NCBI GenBank assembly: GCA_031310005.1
Contig: CM062385.1
Span: forward strand, 3,286,001-3,350,000
Reading direction: 5' to 3'
Length of the DNA: 64,000 nt
Source: Dactylellina haptotyla
Lineage: Eukaryota > Ascomycota > Orbiliomycetes > Orbiliales > Orbiliaceae
The position numbers and the translations under genes are program-made. Each line of letters opens with the position of its first letter. The stretch's first letter is position 1. Shown here in pieces: positions 1-12,769 of the stretch. The notes under the pieces are model-generated. The model had not been told where the DNA came from. It was given only the letters and a program-made list of their open reading frames with translations, and did no database searches.

Positions 1-90
1 TCAGTTCCGTTGACGGTCATCTCGACGTAAGATATCCATACACTACCATTGCTATATCTGACCTTAATGTATTGACGAATCTATTCGAAG

Positions 91-1731
91 TGTCCCCGAA
101 ATTGCAGATCACTATTATAATCTCATTGTGAAAGCGAGATTGGATATCCTAATATTTTCCAACTTCTGGAAGAATTCATACGCGTCTAGAAGAATAGGCG
201 AAGCTCTCAAAGAGCTTTCGAACCGAATTGAACAAGATGGAAGAAGCCCGGTAGTCGTAAAGATTCTATTTGACCGGGGCAGCCTTCAGCATGTAGGAAT
301 TGCTGGTTCGCAACAGTCCTAAGTCGGCTATCGTAGCTAACTCTAAAAACAGTTCGTGTCATCTCGCGTCCGCGTCGAAGAGGCAGAATGGATTACTTTA
401 GGCCTACCTCCTAGTAAACAGATGCGAAATATCCACCTCGAGGTTATAAACTATCACAACTTCCCGCTCGGGACGCTTCATTCCAAATTTATGGTTATCG
501 ACCGCCAGGTCGCAGCCTTGAATAGCTGCAATATTCAGGATAATTCAAATCTCGAAATGATGTGTCAATTCGATGGCCCTATTATTGAGAGTCTTTACGA
601 GCATGCAATTATCACTTGGGGCGACGGACTGAATCCCACTTTGCCTTCGCTGAGTGCGCGGAGGGGCTCTTTACCTTCGCAGATTCAAGATTGGCGGCAT
701 GTTGATACTCCACCCATGGAAACCCAGGGAATCGGATTGACGATGGTTAAGCTTAATAAGATTTTAAGTGAGTATCAGACAATACAATTCAACTGTACCA
801 TATGTACGGATATTATACTAACTAGAGATAGACAAATCCATGGGCCAGAAAACGGCCCAAGAAGGGATCGACGACTTAATGGAACGTCCGTTTTGTGCAT
901 ACAACTTTCACACAAAGAAACAGTTTCCGATAGCCTTAGTAAACAGGGCAACGCATTCAGGTAGCTCTCTCAATGTTGATATATCCTGATGCAAATAAAT
1001 TACTAAACAAAGTTTCATCCAGCTCCGGGTAACCAGTCCCTCGATGCGCCGCAAAATATCGCCTGGCTGTCAGGGATCAAATTCGCTGAAGCGAAGATAT
1101 TCATACAAACACCGGATTTAAATGCGCCTCCCGTTGTAAACGCTCTAATCGAAGCGATAAAGCGAGGGGTTGAAGTCTCGCTAGTTTTATGCATGGGCTA
1201 CAACGACCTCGGCGAGATGCTCCCGCTGCAAGGCGGACACAATGAAATTGTTGTGGTTAGAATGAAGCAACAACTAAATGAGGAGGAAAAGAAACTTTTC
1301 AAGGTATACTGGTATGTGGGGAGGGATATGGATCGACCGATACACGCCACGAAGCAAATTAGAACGTGTCACAGTAAGTTCTACATTTTAATTTGGTTGA
1401 TAATTCCTAGCATATTAGCTAATAAGATCTAGTAAAACTCATGATCGTAGATGAGAGAATTGGAATTCAGGGATCCGGGAACCAAGACTCGCAAAGTTGG
1501 TTTCATAGTCAAGAGATAAATTGTATGATAGATAGCGAGGATGTGTGCCGAGATTGGATGAAGCAGTTGAAAGGAAATCAAAACAGCTTTGTTTATGGGG
1601 CCGGGGATGTGAAAGACGGAATATGGCGGGATGAGAAGGGAAAAGAGGCAGAAGAAAGCATTGGGTCAAGCTCTGGGATTAAAGCTTGGGTAAGCGGGTC
1701 CTCTTCACTGGTCAGAGGCAAGTTCGGGTGA
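91..1731 (+). CDS. Phospholipase D-superfamily protein, 5'-partial
   Basis: Predicted phosphodiesterase of the PLD/nuclease superfamily, fungal uncharacterised branch; the substrate is unknown. Both HxK(x)4D-type signatures are present. The first reads HSKFMVIDR, followed by a SCNIQ block. The second reads HIKLMIVDE, followed by GNQDSQSWFHSQE, and its codons are split by an intron. Between them lie family-typical blocks such as FIQTPDLNAPPVVNAL and GEMLPLQGGHNE. Exons by splice reading: about 91-292, 353-767, 826-960, 1023-1373 and 1433-1731, with phases agreeing at every junction. Family members normally carry another 60-100 residues before the first exon seen here, so the start codon probably lies left of the window; the exact 5' edge (about 68-91) is uncertain. 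No break is visible. The family assignment is strong, the cellular role unknown. Confidence 0.8.
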
Positions 1732-1883
1732 AAATTCTTTCTAGCAATACATGTTCAGTCATCTAGGGACTAGAAGATATGCACTCATGCAAATGCTGAT
1801 TTCAAAAAGTATGTTCGTATACTTCCAAGAAGTAGCTTCTTTAGGCCATATTTTGTCTCGTAAACCAGGTGCGGCGGTGCTTT

Positions 1884-3861
1884 CTAGAAGTCCTCATCTT
1901 CGTACGCCGCGTCTAATTCACGAGGCAAGTCCTCATGCCGTTGGAAAACTGTCTTTGGAATAAAGATGTTTTCGAACAGATTACCATCACGATTTGCCTC
2001 ATACTGCCTAGATCGCTTGCCATGCGGTGTTAAAACTGTATCACTCTGGTGGTCTCCAGACCAAAGCCCAACCATCGGCCCCTCCATGTTTAGATCCGGT
2101 TCAGGGGAAGTATTTTTTGGCTGAGTGTTTGTTTCTTCAGTCGTAGCATTTTTCGCGGTATCCTTTCGGGGCTTCTTCTTTGACGGCTCCTCTTTAATTT
2201 GTGAGCCTCCCTGTGCCTGAAGAGTTTGTATGTTAACTCTCGGCATAGCGGGTTCTACGGTCTTACTGCTGGGAGGTTGTGGTGCTTCCTTCGGTGGCCA
2301 AACAAATCGGCCAGGTTGTCTTGGTGGAGGCGCCGTGGACTGAGCCCATGGCGGTTTGAAATCGGGAGCCGGTGGAGGTGGAATAGCACCCTTCCCTGTA
2401 CGCCTTTTTTGTTTCTCTGTAATCGATTTCTCCGGTGGGGAAGCATTTTCGTCAAATGCATGGATCATAAGTTCTTCGTGTGATTCCCCCGGGATGAGAC
2501 AGACTCGCCTCCGCCGTTCCTTCGAGCCGAGGGGTCTCCTTGGATTGTTGAATTTCTCGAATCTTTTCAATTTCTCCGCCTCGCGAGCGGCGACGATGGC
2601 ATCCGATTCCGCTTGGCATTTGGCAAGTGATTTCTTGTATGTTTTCATCATTGATGCTTGGACCTCGGGCGAGAATGCGGGCAGGAACTTCACTAAGTCC
2701 TATAAGCCGTTACAGGATATTCTCGAAGCAAACTAAGTTTGGTGTACCGTTCGAAAACATAAGGAGAAAACTTACATCCAAGTCTTCTTCTTGATTAGCC
2801 CGCCCCTTGCCTTTGTTACATTTTCCCCTCTCATCGTTTTCATCTGAATCATCTTCACTCTCATCTTCATCCCCACTTTCTTCGCTCTCAACGTCATCTT
2901 CGTCTTCGCTTTCTTCTTCGCTTTCAGCTTCTGGTTGTTTTGCGATCATACTGCCTTCAGAATCCTTTGATTTCATGACTAGCTTCGATCCCGAGAATGC
3001 CGGGTGACCGCAACGGAGTTTCTTTTCACTCTCAAGCGACTGAGCAGGATGAAGTCCTGGATGTTTGGGGAGAGCACGAGGGTCAACTTTGGTTCCTCTG
3101 ATAAATGGATCTACGCCAGGAGGGTACTTCTTCCGTGCCTCTTCCAGTTCTTCTTCCCATGTTTTCGGGGTCCAGTCTGATGATTCTGTCACTGTAGAAT
3201 GAGTGCCGGCTGCTTCGATATGTGGCGGAAGAGATGATCCGGGGTAGGAATGGGGCATGAATCCAGGCCCACGTGCAGCGGCTTCAGGATTCATTTGATA
3301 TGGAAAATGCATCTGTGGAAAGCCTAAAAATGGGACCGTCATAGGTGGATATCCCATGGGTGAGGGCTCCATGGGCTGGAAGCTCTGCGGGAAGCTCGAT
3401 GAGAAGACTTGTGGAATATTCGGTGGGAAGCCTACTTGTGAAAAATCTGTCTGTGGGAAACCATTCTGTGAGAAATTATTCTGTGGCAGGTTTGCCGCCG
3501 AGAATTCCAGCGGGGGGAAGCCTCCAGGTAGATAATTCATCTTGGACTGCGGTTTTGGGCCTTGGTTTAGCTGAAAATCTGATGGATGAAATTGATTGAT
3601 TTGAGGGTTTGCAGGATATAAACTTGAACCGCTATGTAATGGTGGCCCCGCAAACCCAGGAGGGAACTGGAAGTTCTCGGGGATACTTGGGGGAGAGGCA
3701 AATGGTGGCACAGGTTGACCAAAACCACCAGAGTAAAATTGTAAGCCAGGCACATTCATAGGGTCCGAAGGAATTAATTGATAATCCGGGTTTGTACCTC
3801 CCGCTGTGGGGTCTGTCGGCAGCCAAGGTTCTGAGCCGTCTGAGAATGTCCTATCATCCAT
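1884..3861 (-). CDS. Unrecognised protein, Pro/Phe/Gln-rich N-terminus with acidic tract (633 aa)
   Basis: I do not recognise a family. Two exons, 3861-2776 and 2699-1884, join in phase 0 across a 76-nt intron (GTAAG...TATAG). The first ~200 residues are low-complexity, rich in Pro, Phe, Gln and Asn, with a degenerate short repeat of the form N-F-S-Q-x-G-F-P-Q. Next comes a charged segment (KTWEEELEEARKKYPPG) and then a long Glu/Asp/Ser acidic run at about residues 310-350. The second exon is basic and coiled-coil-like (AREAEKLKRFEKFNNPRRP) and turns Pro-rich again (IPPPPAPDFKPPW). There is no signal peptide or membrane segment. The composition suggests a nuclear or RNP-associated scaffold, but that is a guess. 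Start: first ATG of the frame at 3861. It lies tail to tail with the PLD-like gene, 152 bp away. Confidence 0.75.
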
Positions 3862-5199
3862 TTTTGCGGCTACGATCCAATGTTTTTCGTTAACAAATTA
3901 GGCTGTCTCTATTATTCTAGACAAGACTTCTGCTGTACTTCAGAGTATGAAGAATTCTGAGCTGACAACCCTTGTGTGCTTTACAAGGGAGCTCGCTACT
4001 GTGACCAGAAAGTCAATAGTCTGGTGTGCGTACCTTGAGAGCAAGGGATTTCGTATACGATAAATTGGAGTAGATATGTTCTTGATGGGGATAAAGCGAA
4101 TGCGATACAATTCTAACCAACAAGTAGTAAAAAATTGTTCAATACAAGTTTCTGTTGCAGAGATACCGAGGGTTGTTCTCGATTATCAACAATTAGAACT
4201 GGTCCTAGGGCATGAGTTTGCCTATGACCGAAGGCTGAACGAATTGAAGGAGCGTCCGGCACGATTGAGTGGTTTGTTGAAACAAGAAGAGGATATGCAA
4301 ACCCGGTTGAACAAGCAAAGATTGAAGGTGGTTTCTATTATGAGGATGTTTCTTCGAGAGAAGCATTTATCCTAATCCGAATTACTACCAGCTCAGCTTG
4401 TCCGTTGCAGTTGTAGGCTTATGTAGAACTGGAGGCGTAGTGTTGCATTTTGTAAGAGGCAAGGGTGAATATGTGTTGCGGCACACAGCAGCACACCAGA
4501 CTTCAAACATTGATTTCTCTCTAGATGGGGACTATGTCTCCCCCTCTGCTCTTCTCATATTTCAGGATTCTTGATATTCACAAAAAAATGCATTTAGGCA
4601 GTATAAATCTCAGTAATACAGATAGATGCTTCGCCAGGGCTCCAGCTAACCAGTTTGTGCTATCCCGCACTGCCTTTGCTCCTAGGAATGAAGCATGTAA
4701 TGTTAGCTGTGAGAGGACTTGAGAGTGGATAATTTCTCCCCTGAAAATACCACCACCGTCCAATGACACAGGTATCATCCCAACTGACTGTAGATGTAGA
4801 TAAAAGATCGCTTCAATATTTTAAGCATTAAAAGTAAAGAATAGCCGCCCGAAATAGCAGCAACACATCCGCTGGCGGGCGTCGAGACATCTCGAGTCTC
4901 TAACCCCGTTCGATCTGGCCCAGCCCGAGAACCTCCCATCTGCAGACGGAGACCACAACAATAAGGCTTCAAACGCGGTTCGTGGCTCCCAAAAATGGAA
5001 TTCGCATCCGACTTGATGGCCATCGATCTTAAAATTAACCATCTCCTGTTGATGACTGTCCGGTGAAGATATTCTTGCATCTTGTAATTTCAAATCTCCC
5101 TGTCTCCAAGTGCTGCCAGCCTACCCCCACCCAATGCTGCGTTAGTCTACCCACGAAGCACGAGACAATACCTCATATTGCTCGCGTTTCCGCCTCCAA
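3862..5199. other. Intergenic spacer, divergent promoters
   Basis: Spacer between the 5' ends of the minus-strand acidic protein gene and the plus-strand F-box gene, so it should hold both promoters. I see no recognised element. One short plus-strand open frame (4076-4375) is listed separately. Confidence 0.6.
4076..4375 (+). CDS. Possible small ORF, 99 aa, unknown
   Basis: An ATG-initiated frame of 99 codons. The C-terminal half is Leu/Glu/Arg/Lys-rich and heptad-like (LNELKERPARLSGLLKQEED), as a coiled coil would be. I recognise no family, signal peptide or obvious intron. It could be a real small gene, the last exon of an unmodelled one, or chance in promoter DNA. It is kept only because its composition looks less random than other short frames nearby. 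Confidence 0.2.
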   Translation: MFLMGIKRMRYNSNQQVVKNCSIQVSVAEIPRVVLDYQQLELVLGHEFAYDRRLNELKERPARLSGLLKQEEDMQTRLNKQRLKVVSIMRMFLREKHLS

Positions 5200-6792
5200 A
5201 TGTTCTTCCGCGAGAAAGGACGGTCGCCACGGCTACGCGACTCAACCTCCGAACCAAAGGCGTCCGGAGAATCCCCCTGTTCCCGACCGGTACTCCAAAA
5301 GCGCTTCAGCCTAGCCGTGGCCCTCGGGCTAGTCAAGGAACGACCGAATACTACAAAAAGAAGCATTACCGACCTTCCGACAGAACTACTCGCTCCGATC
5401 CTAAATGACGTTTTGGACGACACTTACACCTACATCTCCGATGGTATAATATACAGATATAAAGGGTACAGGGCCCTGACAGAACTAAGTTTAACATGTC
5501 GCCGGTTCCGGGAGATTCTCAAACTTCGAAGATTCGCACGGTGTAATATTCGTCTTGATAATACGACAGATAGTGGATATTATGTATACGGCTACCGTCT
5601 TGAGAATGTCCCTGAAAAATATCAGGCATATCGGCATAGTGGTGCTTGTGTGAGGTAGGCACTCGTTCCAAGCAATATAATTCTACGGAAAAAGATATGA
5701 TTTAGCCCTTTCCACTTTTTATTCAGAAATCGCTCACTCGAATTTTATTTTAGAAAACTCCATGTTGCCTCGACTGCTACTGCGGCTTGCACATGGGATC
5801 TCGTCCAAGATCTGCGGCCGTGGTACCGGTCATTATCAGGACTCTTCGGCATGCTCTTGCCTAATTTCACAAACTTGATATCTGTCACATTCTGCCGAGC
5901 CACAAGCCTTCCTCTTAACGACTTCTTTGAGGGGATCTCATTGGTATTAACTACCTGTTTATCCGTCCAACGTCTCGAATTAGAACTCTTCGACGCACTA
6001 CCTTGCTCAGACGAGATCACTTTCATCGACAATGCAGACCTGTCGAAGCCCCGTGCCCAACTCCAAGATCTATCTCTCTATCTCCACCACAGAGATCTAA
6101 ACCAGTCGAACACCAAGCTGCAGCTGTGGTTTGTCGAGGCTCTGTCTAAAGTTCTGATGCCATCAACGTCAACCTTGAAAAACATCTGTTTCCACTACGT
6201 CGACGACCGTATAAAGAAACACGAAGAACCGAATTACATCAAGAAATCCAACATTTTTTGGCCTTTGCCATCTCTAGAAACCATCAAAATAGATCCTAGC
6301 CACACCACTCTATGGGCGTTCGACAGCTACTTCGAAGTCAACCCCAGCAAAGTTCGTCACATAACCCTATCACGACTCTTCGACACCCTACCTTCGGATG
6401 AAACTGTCAGTGATTTCCTCCACGAAATCCTAATAACCAGATATTATTGCTAACTTTAGACAATATTCTAGGTCCTCAACTTCCTCCATAAATTCACCAG
6501 TCTCAAAATTGCAGAAATAGGCTCTCCTCCCAAAATGGAATGGATAGAGTTCTTCATGGACGCAAAATGCCACTTTATAAGCTTGCGAGAACTTCGTATT
6601 CGGTCCCCTCTCGATCTAGTCCCCTCGCAGACGGAATGTATTCTATCCCCCATTTGGTACCGAGGAAGGCAAGAATTGATATTACGGCCGCAGACGATGA
6701 TGCGGAACTACTTGGTAGAAAGGTTTGGTAATCTGTACGAACATCGCAGGGAGAAAACTGAGGAGAATGATATTCTCACTTTTTTGCTTTAG
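5200..6792 (+). CDS. F-box domain protein (475 aa)
   Basis: Likely substrate-recruiting subunit of an SCF ubiquitin ligase. At about residues 65-105 the sequence ITDLPTELLAPILNDV, then LTELSLTCRRFREIL, matches the F-box pattern: a Leu-Pro-x-Glu-Leu start and a conserved Leu-x-x-x-Cys-Arg/Lys helix. The rest has scattered Leu-rich segments (LQDLSLYLHHRD, LRELRIRSPLDL), consistent with a degenerate LRR-type fold as in many fungal F-box proteins. Exons: 5200-5654, 5754-6405 and 6472-6792. The introns start GTAGGC and GTCAGT, and the second has a GCTAAC branch site. Start: the ATG at 5200 opens the frame continuous with the F-box. The target is unknown. It converges on the permease gene, 513 bp away. 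Confidence 0.8.
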
Positions 6793-7305
6793 TTAATGGG
6801 TTTGCAAATTTGGAGCATTATGGTTATAAGTTCTTCTTTTTTTTGTTTTTCTGTTTTGTTTATCAGAAATTAAGGTTTAATATTTTGGAGGTTACAATAA
6901 CAGGTTGGTATTTTCGTTTTTTTATTCCAAGTTTTTATGTTTTGCATGAGATATTCCAATTTCTTGCTTCTTCGGTAATTAGCCAGGTTTTTACTTTTAA
7001 TCTTTTTTCAGTACTTTCTTTCGGTCTAAAAGCTCATCGTTACCATGGACTCGAAGTGTACTCTAGTTTTCTTTCTTGGGCTTGTTTGTATTAACGCTGC
7101 AATTTACAATTATTTTATATCATTAAAGAGACCTATAGGGTCTGGATATTTGCATAACCGTATATTCCAACAAAATGCGACAAAAGTGTTAACATCTGCT
7201 TAAATATTACACGAAATCGTTAATTCATTAGCTTAAATCCTTGAAAGCCCCATCACCAGTACCGCCCACATAGATAAACTCCTCCGCTTTGACTTTCGAA
7301 ATTTT
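6793..7305. other. Convergent 3' spacer
   Basis: AT-rich, T-tract-rich DNA between the 3' ends of the F-box and permease genes. It presumably holds both 3' UTRs and polyadenylation signals. I see no gene in it. Confidence 0.6.
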
Positions 7306-9497
7306 CTAGCAAAATAGGTGCCAAATTTTCTTCCAAGCAGGCCATTGTGCTCTCTCCTCGCGTTCTTTAGCCAACTCTTCTTCAGTAAGATCTAGCTCTC
7401 TACGTCCAGTATGTAGATCGATATCTTGTAATGGAATATACAGGCTCCAGTTTTTGCTGTAGATCTTATATCCAAGATAAGATATCGCGATAATGAAGGC
7501 TGCGAGATAGTTTTGGAAGAACTGGAAGGTACGAGTTAGTAACGAATCAAAGCTACAATCTCAAGGACTACTTCGCGATGGTGAGACTTACATTCTTAGC
7601 GCTCATAGGTTTATCCAACGGCTATACGGAATCTCGTTGTCAGCACAATTCCCCCTTAAATGTCAAGAACGGAGGAAGTATTGTCATACCGCAATAGCAA
7701 TGTAAAATTGAGCAATCAACACGAGGATGTTCAAGCCGAAACCCATATATGAACCGATGATGCCTCCGGCGGCGCGGAACGGGATCTCGTCGAGCGACCT
7801 ACCCTGTGCTTTCCAGGCGTGGCGGAATCGGATATGTGCCAGGTTGATGCTGGCCCATGTGAAGAACTGGGAGAGACCGGAAAGAGCCATTAACCAGTTG
7901 AAAATCTCGTCACCAGCTATGTAAACAGTTAGTATTCATTTCTATATCAGGATTCTTTGATTTCGCCGTAAATATATCGTCGTCGGGACTTACCAGTGGC
8001 TTCATTGATATATGCCAAGCATCCGAACAGAAGGGCGATTATGAGTGAAAACATGGGACGTCCGTGACTGTCAACATATCCAAACCATGAAGGCAACATG
8101 TGGCGTTCAGCAAGAGCTATAAATATACATTTATTAGCCACTCCGAGTCACTCCAACATAAACTTCGACCAAGGGTACATACCGTGGAGAGTTCTCGTAG
8201 ATCCGTAAGTGCAAGAGTTTGCAACAGAAATCACAGCAAGAGTGATAACAACATTGAAGATGGATGGTAAGGCAGCGATACCAGCCAGTTGGAAGGAGAT
8301 AACGAACGGCGAGGCTGCAGTGTTTCCACCAGAGGCGTTGAGCAATCGAGGGTCATCCGAGGGCACAATCAATCCGACCAAAGTCAAACTGACGATATAA
8401 AACAAACTGATACGCCAGAACACCTGTTTTGTAGCCTTTGGTAGCGACTTTCGCGGGTTGTCAGCCTCGGCGGCTGCAAGGCCGACCAACTCGGTTCCAG
8501 CAAACGCGAAACCGGCCGTCACAAACACGGAACAGAAACCCTTGAAGCCATTTCTGAACGCCCCAGGATTGTGCCAGTATCTTCCACCGATGTACCCGCG
8601 ATTGTCAGTCGGTACACCGCCACAGTTGATGACGATAGCCTACCGGGTTGCTACTATTAGCGGGCGAGCCAAACTTGATTTCGAATGCTTAATTATAAGC
8701 CTACGTACCGTGATAATGAACCCAATTACAGCGACAATTTTGAGAATTCCCAATATATATTCTACTTCTCCGTATCCTCGGACGCCGAATAAATTGATGA
8801 GTACCACTACTGCGAGGAAGACTGTGATCCACACAGATATATGTATGTTTCGAGCTCCTTCCCAGAATTGCAGTGTGATACCGGCAGCAGTAAGTTCGAG
8901 AGGTAATACGATCAACCAATTCTATTAAGTGTTTATTAGTGCATCGAACGCAGTCTGCAGGTTTGATTGTCGCTTACCAGCGCGTAATTGATACCCATGG
9001 CGTAACCCCAACTACCTCGAACCGAAACAATTTAGCTTTTGTTTCCGAAATAGAGATCGCACCCCGGATATTCAAACTTACGCTGGGTCAATAAATCTGC
9101 AGGAGTACGTGTAGAAGGCGCCGGCAACAGGATACATAACCGCGAGTTCTCCCAGAGCGTGAACCGTGAAGAAAAGCATAGCACCGATGATTATGAAGTC
9201 TATAACTAGTGATGCCGGTCCGCCAGATTGCAGTGCGCTACCAGAGCCGACGAACAAACCGGTTCCTATCGAGCCTCCGATGGCAATCATCTGCATATGG
9301 CGACCCTTGAGCTTCCTGTGTAGAAGCTCTTCCTGGCCTTCCGAAATATCGCGATTCCCTGCATTCGGGTCTAGGATTTTAGGGTCTAACTGTTGCTGGC
9401 CGTGGGTTGCCCCGTGGCCAGCTTCAGAAGGGTTTGTAGATGCCTTTTCGACATCCGACCCCGCGCTTTCTCTCCGCGAGTTGAAAGGGTTATGCAT
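7306..9497 (-). CDS. Amino-acid permease, YAT/AAP family (571 aa)
   Basis: Plasma-membrane proton/amino-acid symporter of the fungal APC family (YAT). A ~75-residue cytosolic N-terminus precedes the family signature [19 protein letters not shown] in TM1. Further typical blocks are [20 protein letters not shown] (TM6 region) and [19 protein letters not shown]. About 12 hydrophobic segments follow each other, ending in a charged tail with [13 protein letters not shown]. Eight exons: 9497-9082, 9011-8978, 8921-8709, 8639-8183, 8116-7994, 7916-7690, 7621-7592 and 7521-7306. Two are very short (34 and 30 nt). All junctions keep phase and give the normal family length. The start at 9497 is the first ATG of the frame; upstream in-frame codons lack ATG. 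Substrate specificity cannot be read from the sequence. A GATAAG core at 9541-9546, just upstream, could be a GATA-factor (nitrogen) site, but a single site is weak evidence. Confidence 0.92.
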
Positions 9498-12400
9498 TTT
9501 GAATGAAGCCTTCTTCTCCCCTGGTGTGCCGTGTTGTCCGGATAAGAAATTCCAGGTGTTGCACAAATGCTCAAGTTGACTCGATTGAACTCATACGAAA
9601 AATACCTACGACTTCAAATTTACCGAAATCGAAAGGAAATGAATTAAAAAGATGGTTTACAAGAAGATTCGGTCGAGCGACTTCCTGCCCATTTAAGTAT
9701 GAACGTGCGAATTTTAAAAAGTTCTTGAAATACTTGGCCACGAGCCGAAGCCGCCTCTGACGCATTTGGGCAGCGCACGTTACCTACATGACATCCTTCG
9801 GGCCACCCCAGAATCGTTATATCATGATTTCCGCAATCAACCTTGAGGAATATTACATACAAAACACCACCTATTCGCCGATTCGGTAACTAGAATTTAT
9901 CTCTTTCTTTCCTGTGGGTGGCGCTATCGCTCCCACGCTTCTTCGTACAACTTGGTACAGTGATCTACGTCCAGATAACAGTTTGCGGGAACGAGTAACG
10001 CTAGAGCGTGGATTTACTTCTAGGCTGTAAGACACATGCACAACGACTAGGACTTCCGATCTCCGATGCTGAGCATGCTGAGCCGGCCGCTAGATAGCTA
10101 AGAGTTCGGATCGTCATTGTTACAACTGGCGCAGCATGGTCCTGTGAGAGTCCTCCTGGCAGAAAAAACTTTCAAACAGCCTTATCATGCTGTAAATTTT
10201 AGGAGCTTGAACATCTCCGCTTACTCGTATGCTAGGCTTCAGCATCCATTCTCTAACGAGGAAAAGAACGGCGCGTATTCAAAATCTTTGAGCTAGTGTA
10301 TCAGTAAGTAAGTTTATACCAAATATTTATTCAAACGGGTTCCGGGGTTCGAATCAAAGCGATTCTCATGTTCTGGAGTGGCTGGCTTTTTGTGCGGCTT
10401 TTAGCGACGTCATTACGTGCAATGACGTTTGTGTCAAGCTTTTGGAGCAGAAGCAGGGGTGGGTCTTGGTATCTCCAGATGCATGCCAAAACCAAACTTC
10501 GGTGCGGCAAGCCCACTCTTTTCTCACTATCATGATAGAAAATAAAAAGACCTCAAAACAGGAACTGTTTGATCGCTCATTTTTGCGGTTTAACCGATTG
10601 AAAAGCATTCGGGCTTGGAAAGAAGATTATGACGTTCTCCAATCCAAGATTCGTCCCAAGATTCATCCGACCCATAGATCAGAGCACAAAACATCGCATT
10701 ATATAATTATTCGCTTTGGAGGACCTCTGATTGGCCGGGATATGTTACCAGCGATATGCGAGAGGTGCGGCTTAATCTTCCAGTTGAGCTTCAAGTTGCC
10801 TTCAGAATTTCTCCACCTTGATACCGAATACCCGTTATCTCAGTGATTGAATCTCCTCATGGCGTCGGCCAAGCGAATATCTGAGAGCTTCAAGGTCGGA
10901 CAACTCCGAGCAGTTTGCAAAGTTCGACACTTTTTCACATTTATGTACGTAAAAGTTAAGTCAATAGAATCCAAGTGCACAATGGTACCTTACCTTACTT
11001 AAGCTTTCCCTGGGAAACTTGGCTCAGCCGTGGACAGCCGTTCCAAGCTTAGGGCGCAGGACTGCTTAGTTAACTGAAAAGAGTAATGCCTCGAAATAGA
11101 ATGCTGCAGGTGGAAAGGTGTTGAGGACAAACCGAAATCACAATAGTGGCACCAACACAACAAACCCCAAGTCTGGTTTACGAGACCCATATACGTCAGG
11201 AGAAAATAGATATCCAGGCGAAATAGTATCCATAAGAGCATCCTCTCAGAATGAATACAAGAACTAACCTAGCAGCTAGGGAGCTCCCTTGATCTTTCGT
11301 TTGTATCTAAGTTCTCTAAGGTTTTCGTTCCCCGACCCCAATGATTCGAAGCTTAAGATCAAGAACATGGGTTTCGACTCTGAGCCGTCTCCAGCCAAGG
11401 AAGATTCCAGCAATATAGTGCTGGAGAATCCCTTGGCTGAATATAGACGGATTCGAAGCCCATCTCGGCGCCATTTATAGTAAATATTTTAATCGCCAAG
11501 CGGCACACAGTTTTCCAGAACCGGTCCGACCGTTCCACGGTCAGCTTCTCGGGCAGAATAGTCTCGCAACTAATGGGTTCCTGCATAAGACCCCACTATG
11601 TTGAAGAATGCGGCGAGAACAAACGATGCACGGTTCACAAATTTGGCATGCTAAAATAGGGATCATAGTTACCGGCCTGAGAGGATCCGAAGTGGTTGGC
11701 AGTAATCAATTTTGAACTTTGATGGACGGCATGCGGTACCCGATCTTCAAATTCCGGTGACAGTAATTGTGACCATGGTGCAATTTAGCCACCATAAGTA
11801 AGCCAACTAGCTCGTTAACTCCAACGCAACAATTATCACCAGTTTGCCGCTGGTAAGATATTGATGCTCCAAAGCCAGTTAATTGGCGCCATCGTCTCCG
11901 GCGATCTGTCACAGGGTAAATACCAGTAACCAGTTCTTTCTTCATGGGAGCTACTTATGCCTAATTAAGTTAATGAAATAGGAATTTAATCGAGGTATCA
12001 GAAAGATTATAAACAACAATCATTTATTTGAAGTGGTTAGTTCGCTAAGATCCACTCGGTTGTGACGGCCGCACCCCGGCTCCAATCCTGGTAGAGTAAC
12101 AAGCAAACGGGCCGGTGTTCCTGCTTTAGCTTCGGCAGGGCTCACGTCTCCCCAGCGGTCGATGTTTCATATATCCTGCCCAGAGAGTGCATACAATAGA
12201 TATGAACTAGAATTAGATCGTGGCGCGCAGTGCTACTTAACCAACCTTTCCATAGGTCGAGACGGCCGGATTATCTGCCTCCGTGGCCCTTAGATGTTGT
12301 TCTCTAGAAGCCCGGCGGTCCACAAGGCAATTCAAGACAAGCTTTGCAAATGGATGTCGAATCCTCTTCTACAATACTTTTATCCGGACTGGCGCATTCC

Positions 12401-12675
12401 ACGATCTTGCTTTCGGCTCCACTTTCTCCACGCGCAGAAAGTGCCAACGTCCGATTTGCCATGCAGGTGCGCAATCCTGCTCAGGAAATTTTCGTCCGAT
12501 GGTTTCATGAGATTGTGGTTCGGCAAGCATTCGTTGTAGCTCCGTCGGTAACCACACTGGGAAGTACGTGATAATTTTATACGCAGACACCATTGCATTT
12601 ATGTACGGACCCAATCTGTCCGTGTATACATAGAAGCAAAACAACGCCCAGTACGCCAGTGCCAGTGTATCGAAA
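9498..12675. other. Long intergenic region, upstream of the permease and the mannanase
   Basis: About 3.2 kb without a gene I can defend. It holds the divergent promoters of the permease (minus) and the mannanase (plus). Several open frames of 60-180 codons on both strands show no recognised motif; the longest, 10292-10846, is listed separately. No terminal repeats or transposase motifs were seen. Confidence 0.5.
10292..10846 (+). pseudogene. Open frame without ATG, possible gene remnant
   Basis: A 184-codon open frame with no ATG in its first half. The stretch HVLEWLAFCAAFSDVITC followed by NDVCVKLLEQKQGWVLVSPD has protein-like hydrophobic periodicity. A second protein-like part reads RFGGPLIGRDMLPAICERC near the end. 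A potential splice acceptor (TATCAG) sits at 10299-10304, so it could be an internal exon, but I found no convincing upstream exon. I recognise no family. It is either a decayed gene fragment or chance. Confidence 0.2.
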
Positions 12676-12683
12676 TATATAAG
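12676..12683 (+). promoter_or_regulatory. TATA-box candidate for the mannanase gene
   Basis: TATATAAG lies 94 bp upstream of the mannanase ATG, a usual distance for a strongly regulated fungal secreted-enzyme gene. Confidence 0.5.
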
Positions 12684-12769
12684 AGGCTTCCAGGCCTCCA
12701 GACTTTTTTTATTACTCTTGTTCAACGACCTTATTGAATTAAGACACGAGTCGGTTGATATACGCAAAG

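Noticed and set aside
10343-10355. GGGGTTCGAATCA resembling a tRNA B box
   Set aside because: No A box, anticodon arm or acceptor-stem pairing around it.
10999-11241. 80-codon minus-strand frame with ATG
   Set aside because: Hydrophobic start could mimic a signal peptide, but there is no stable domain, intron or homologue that I recognise.
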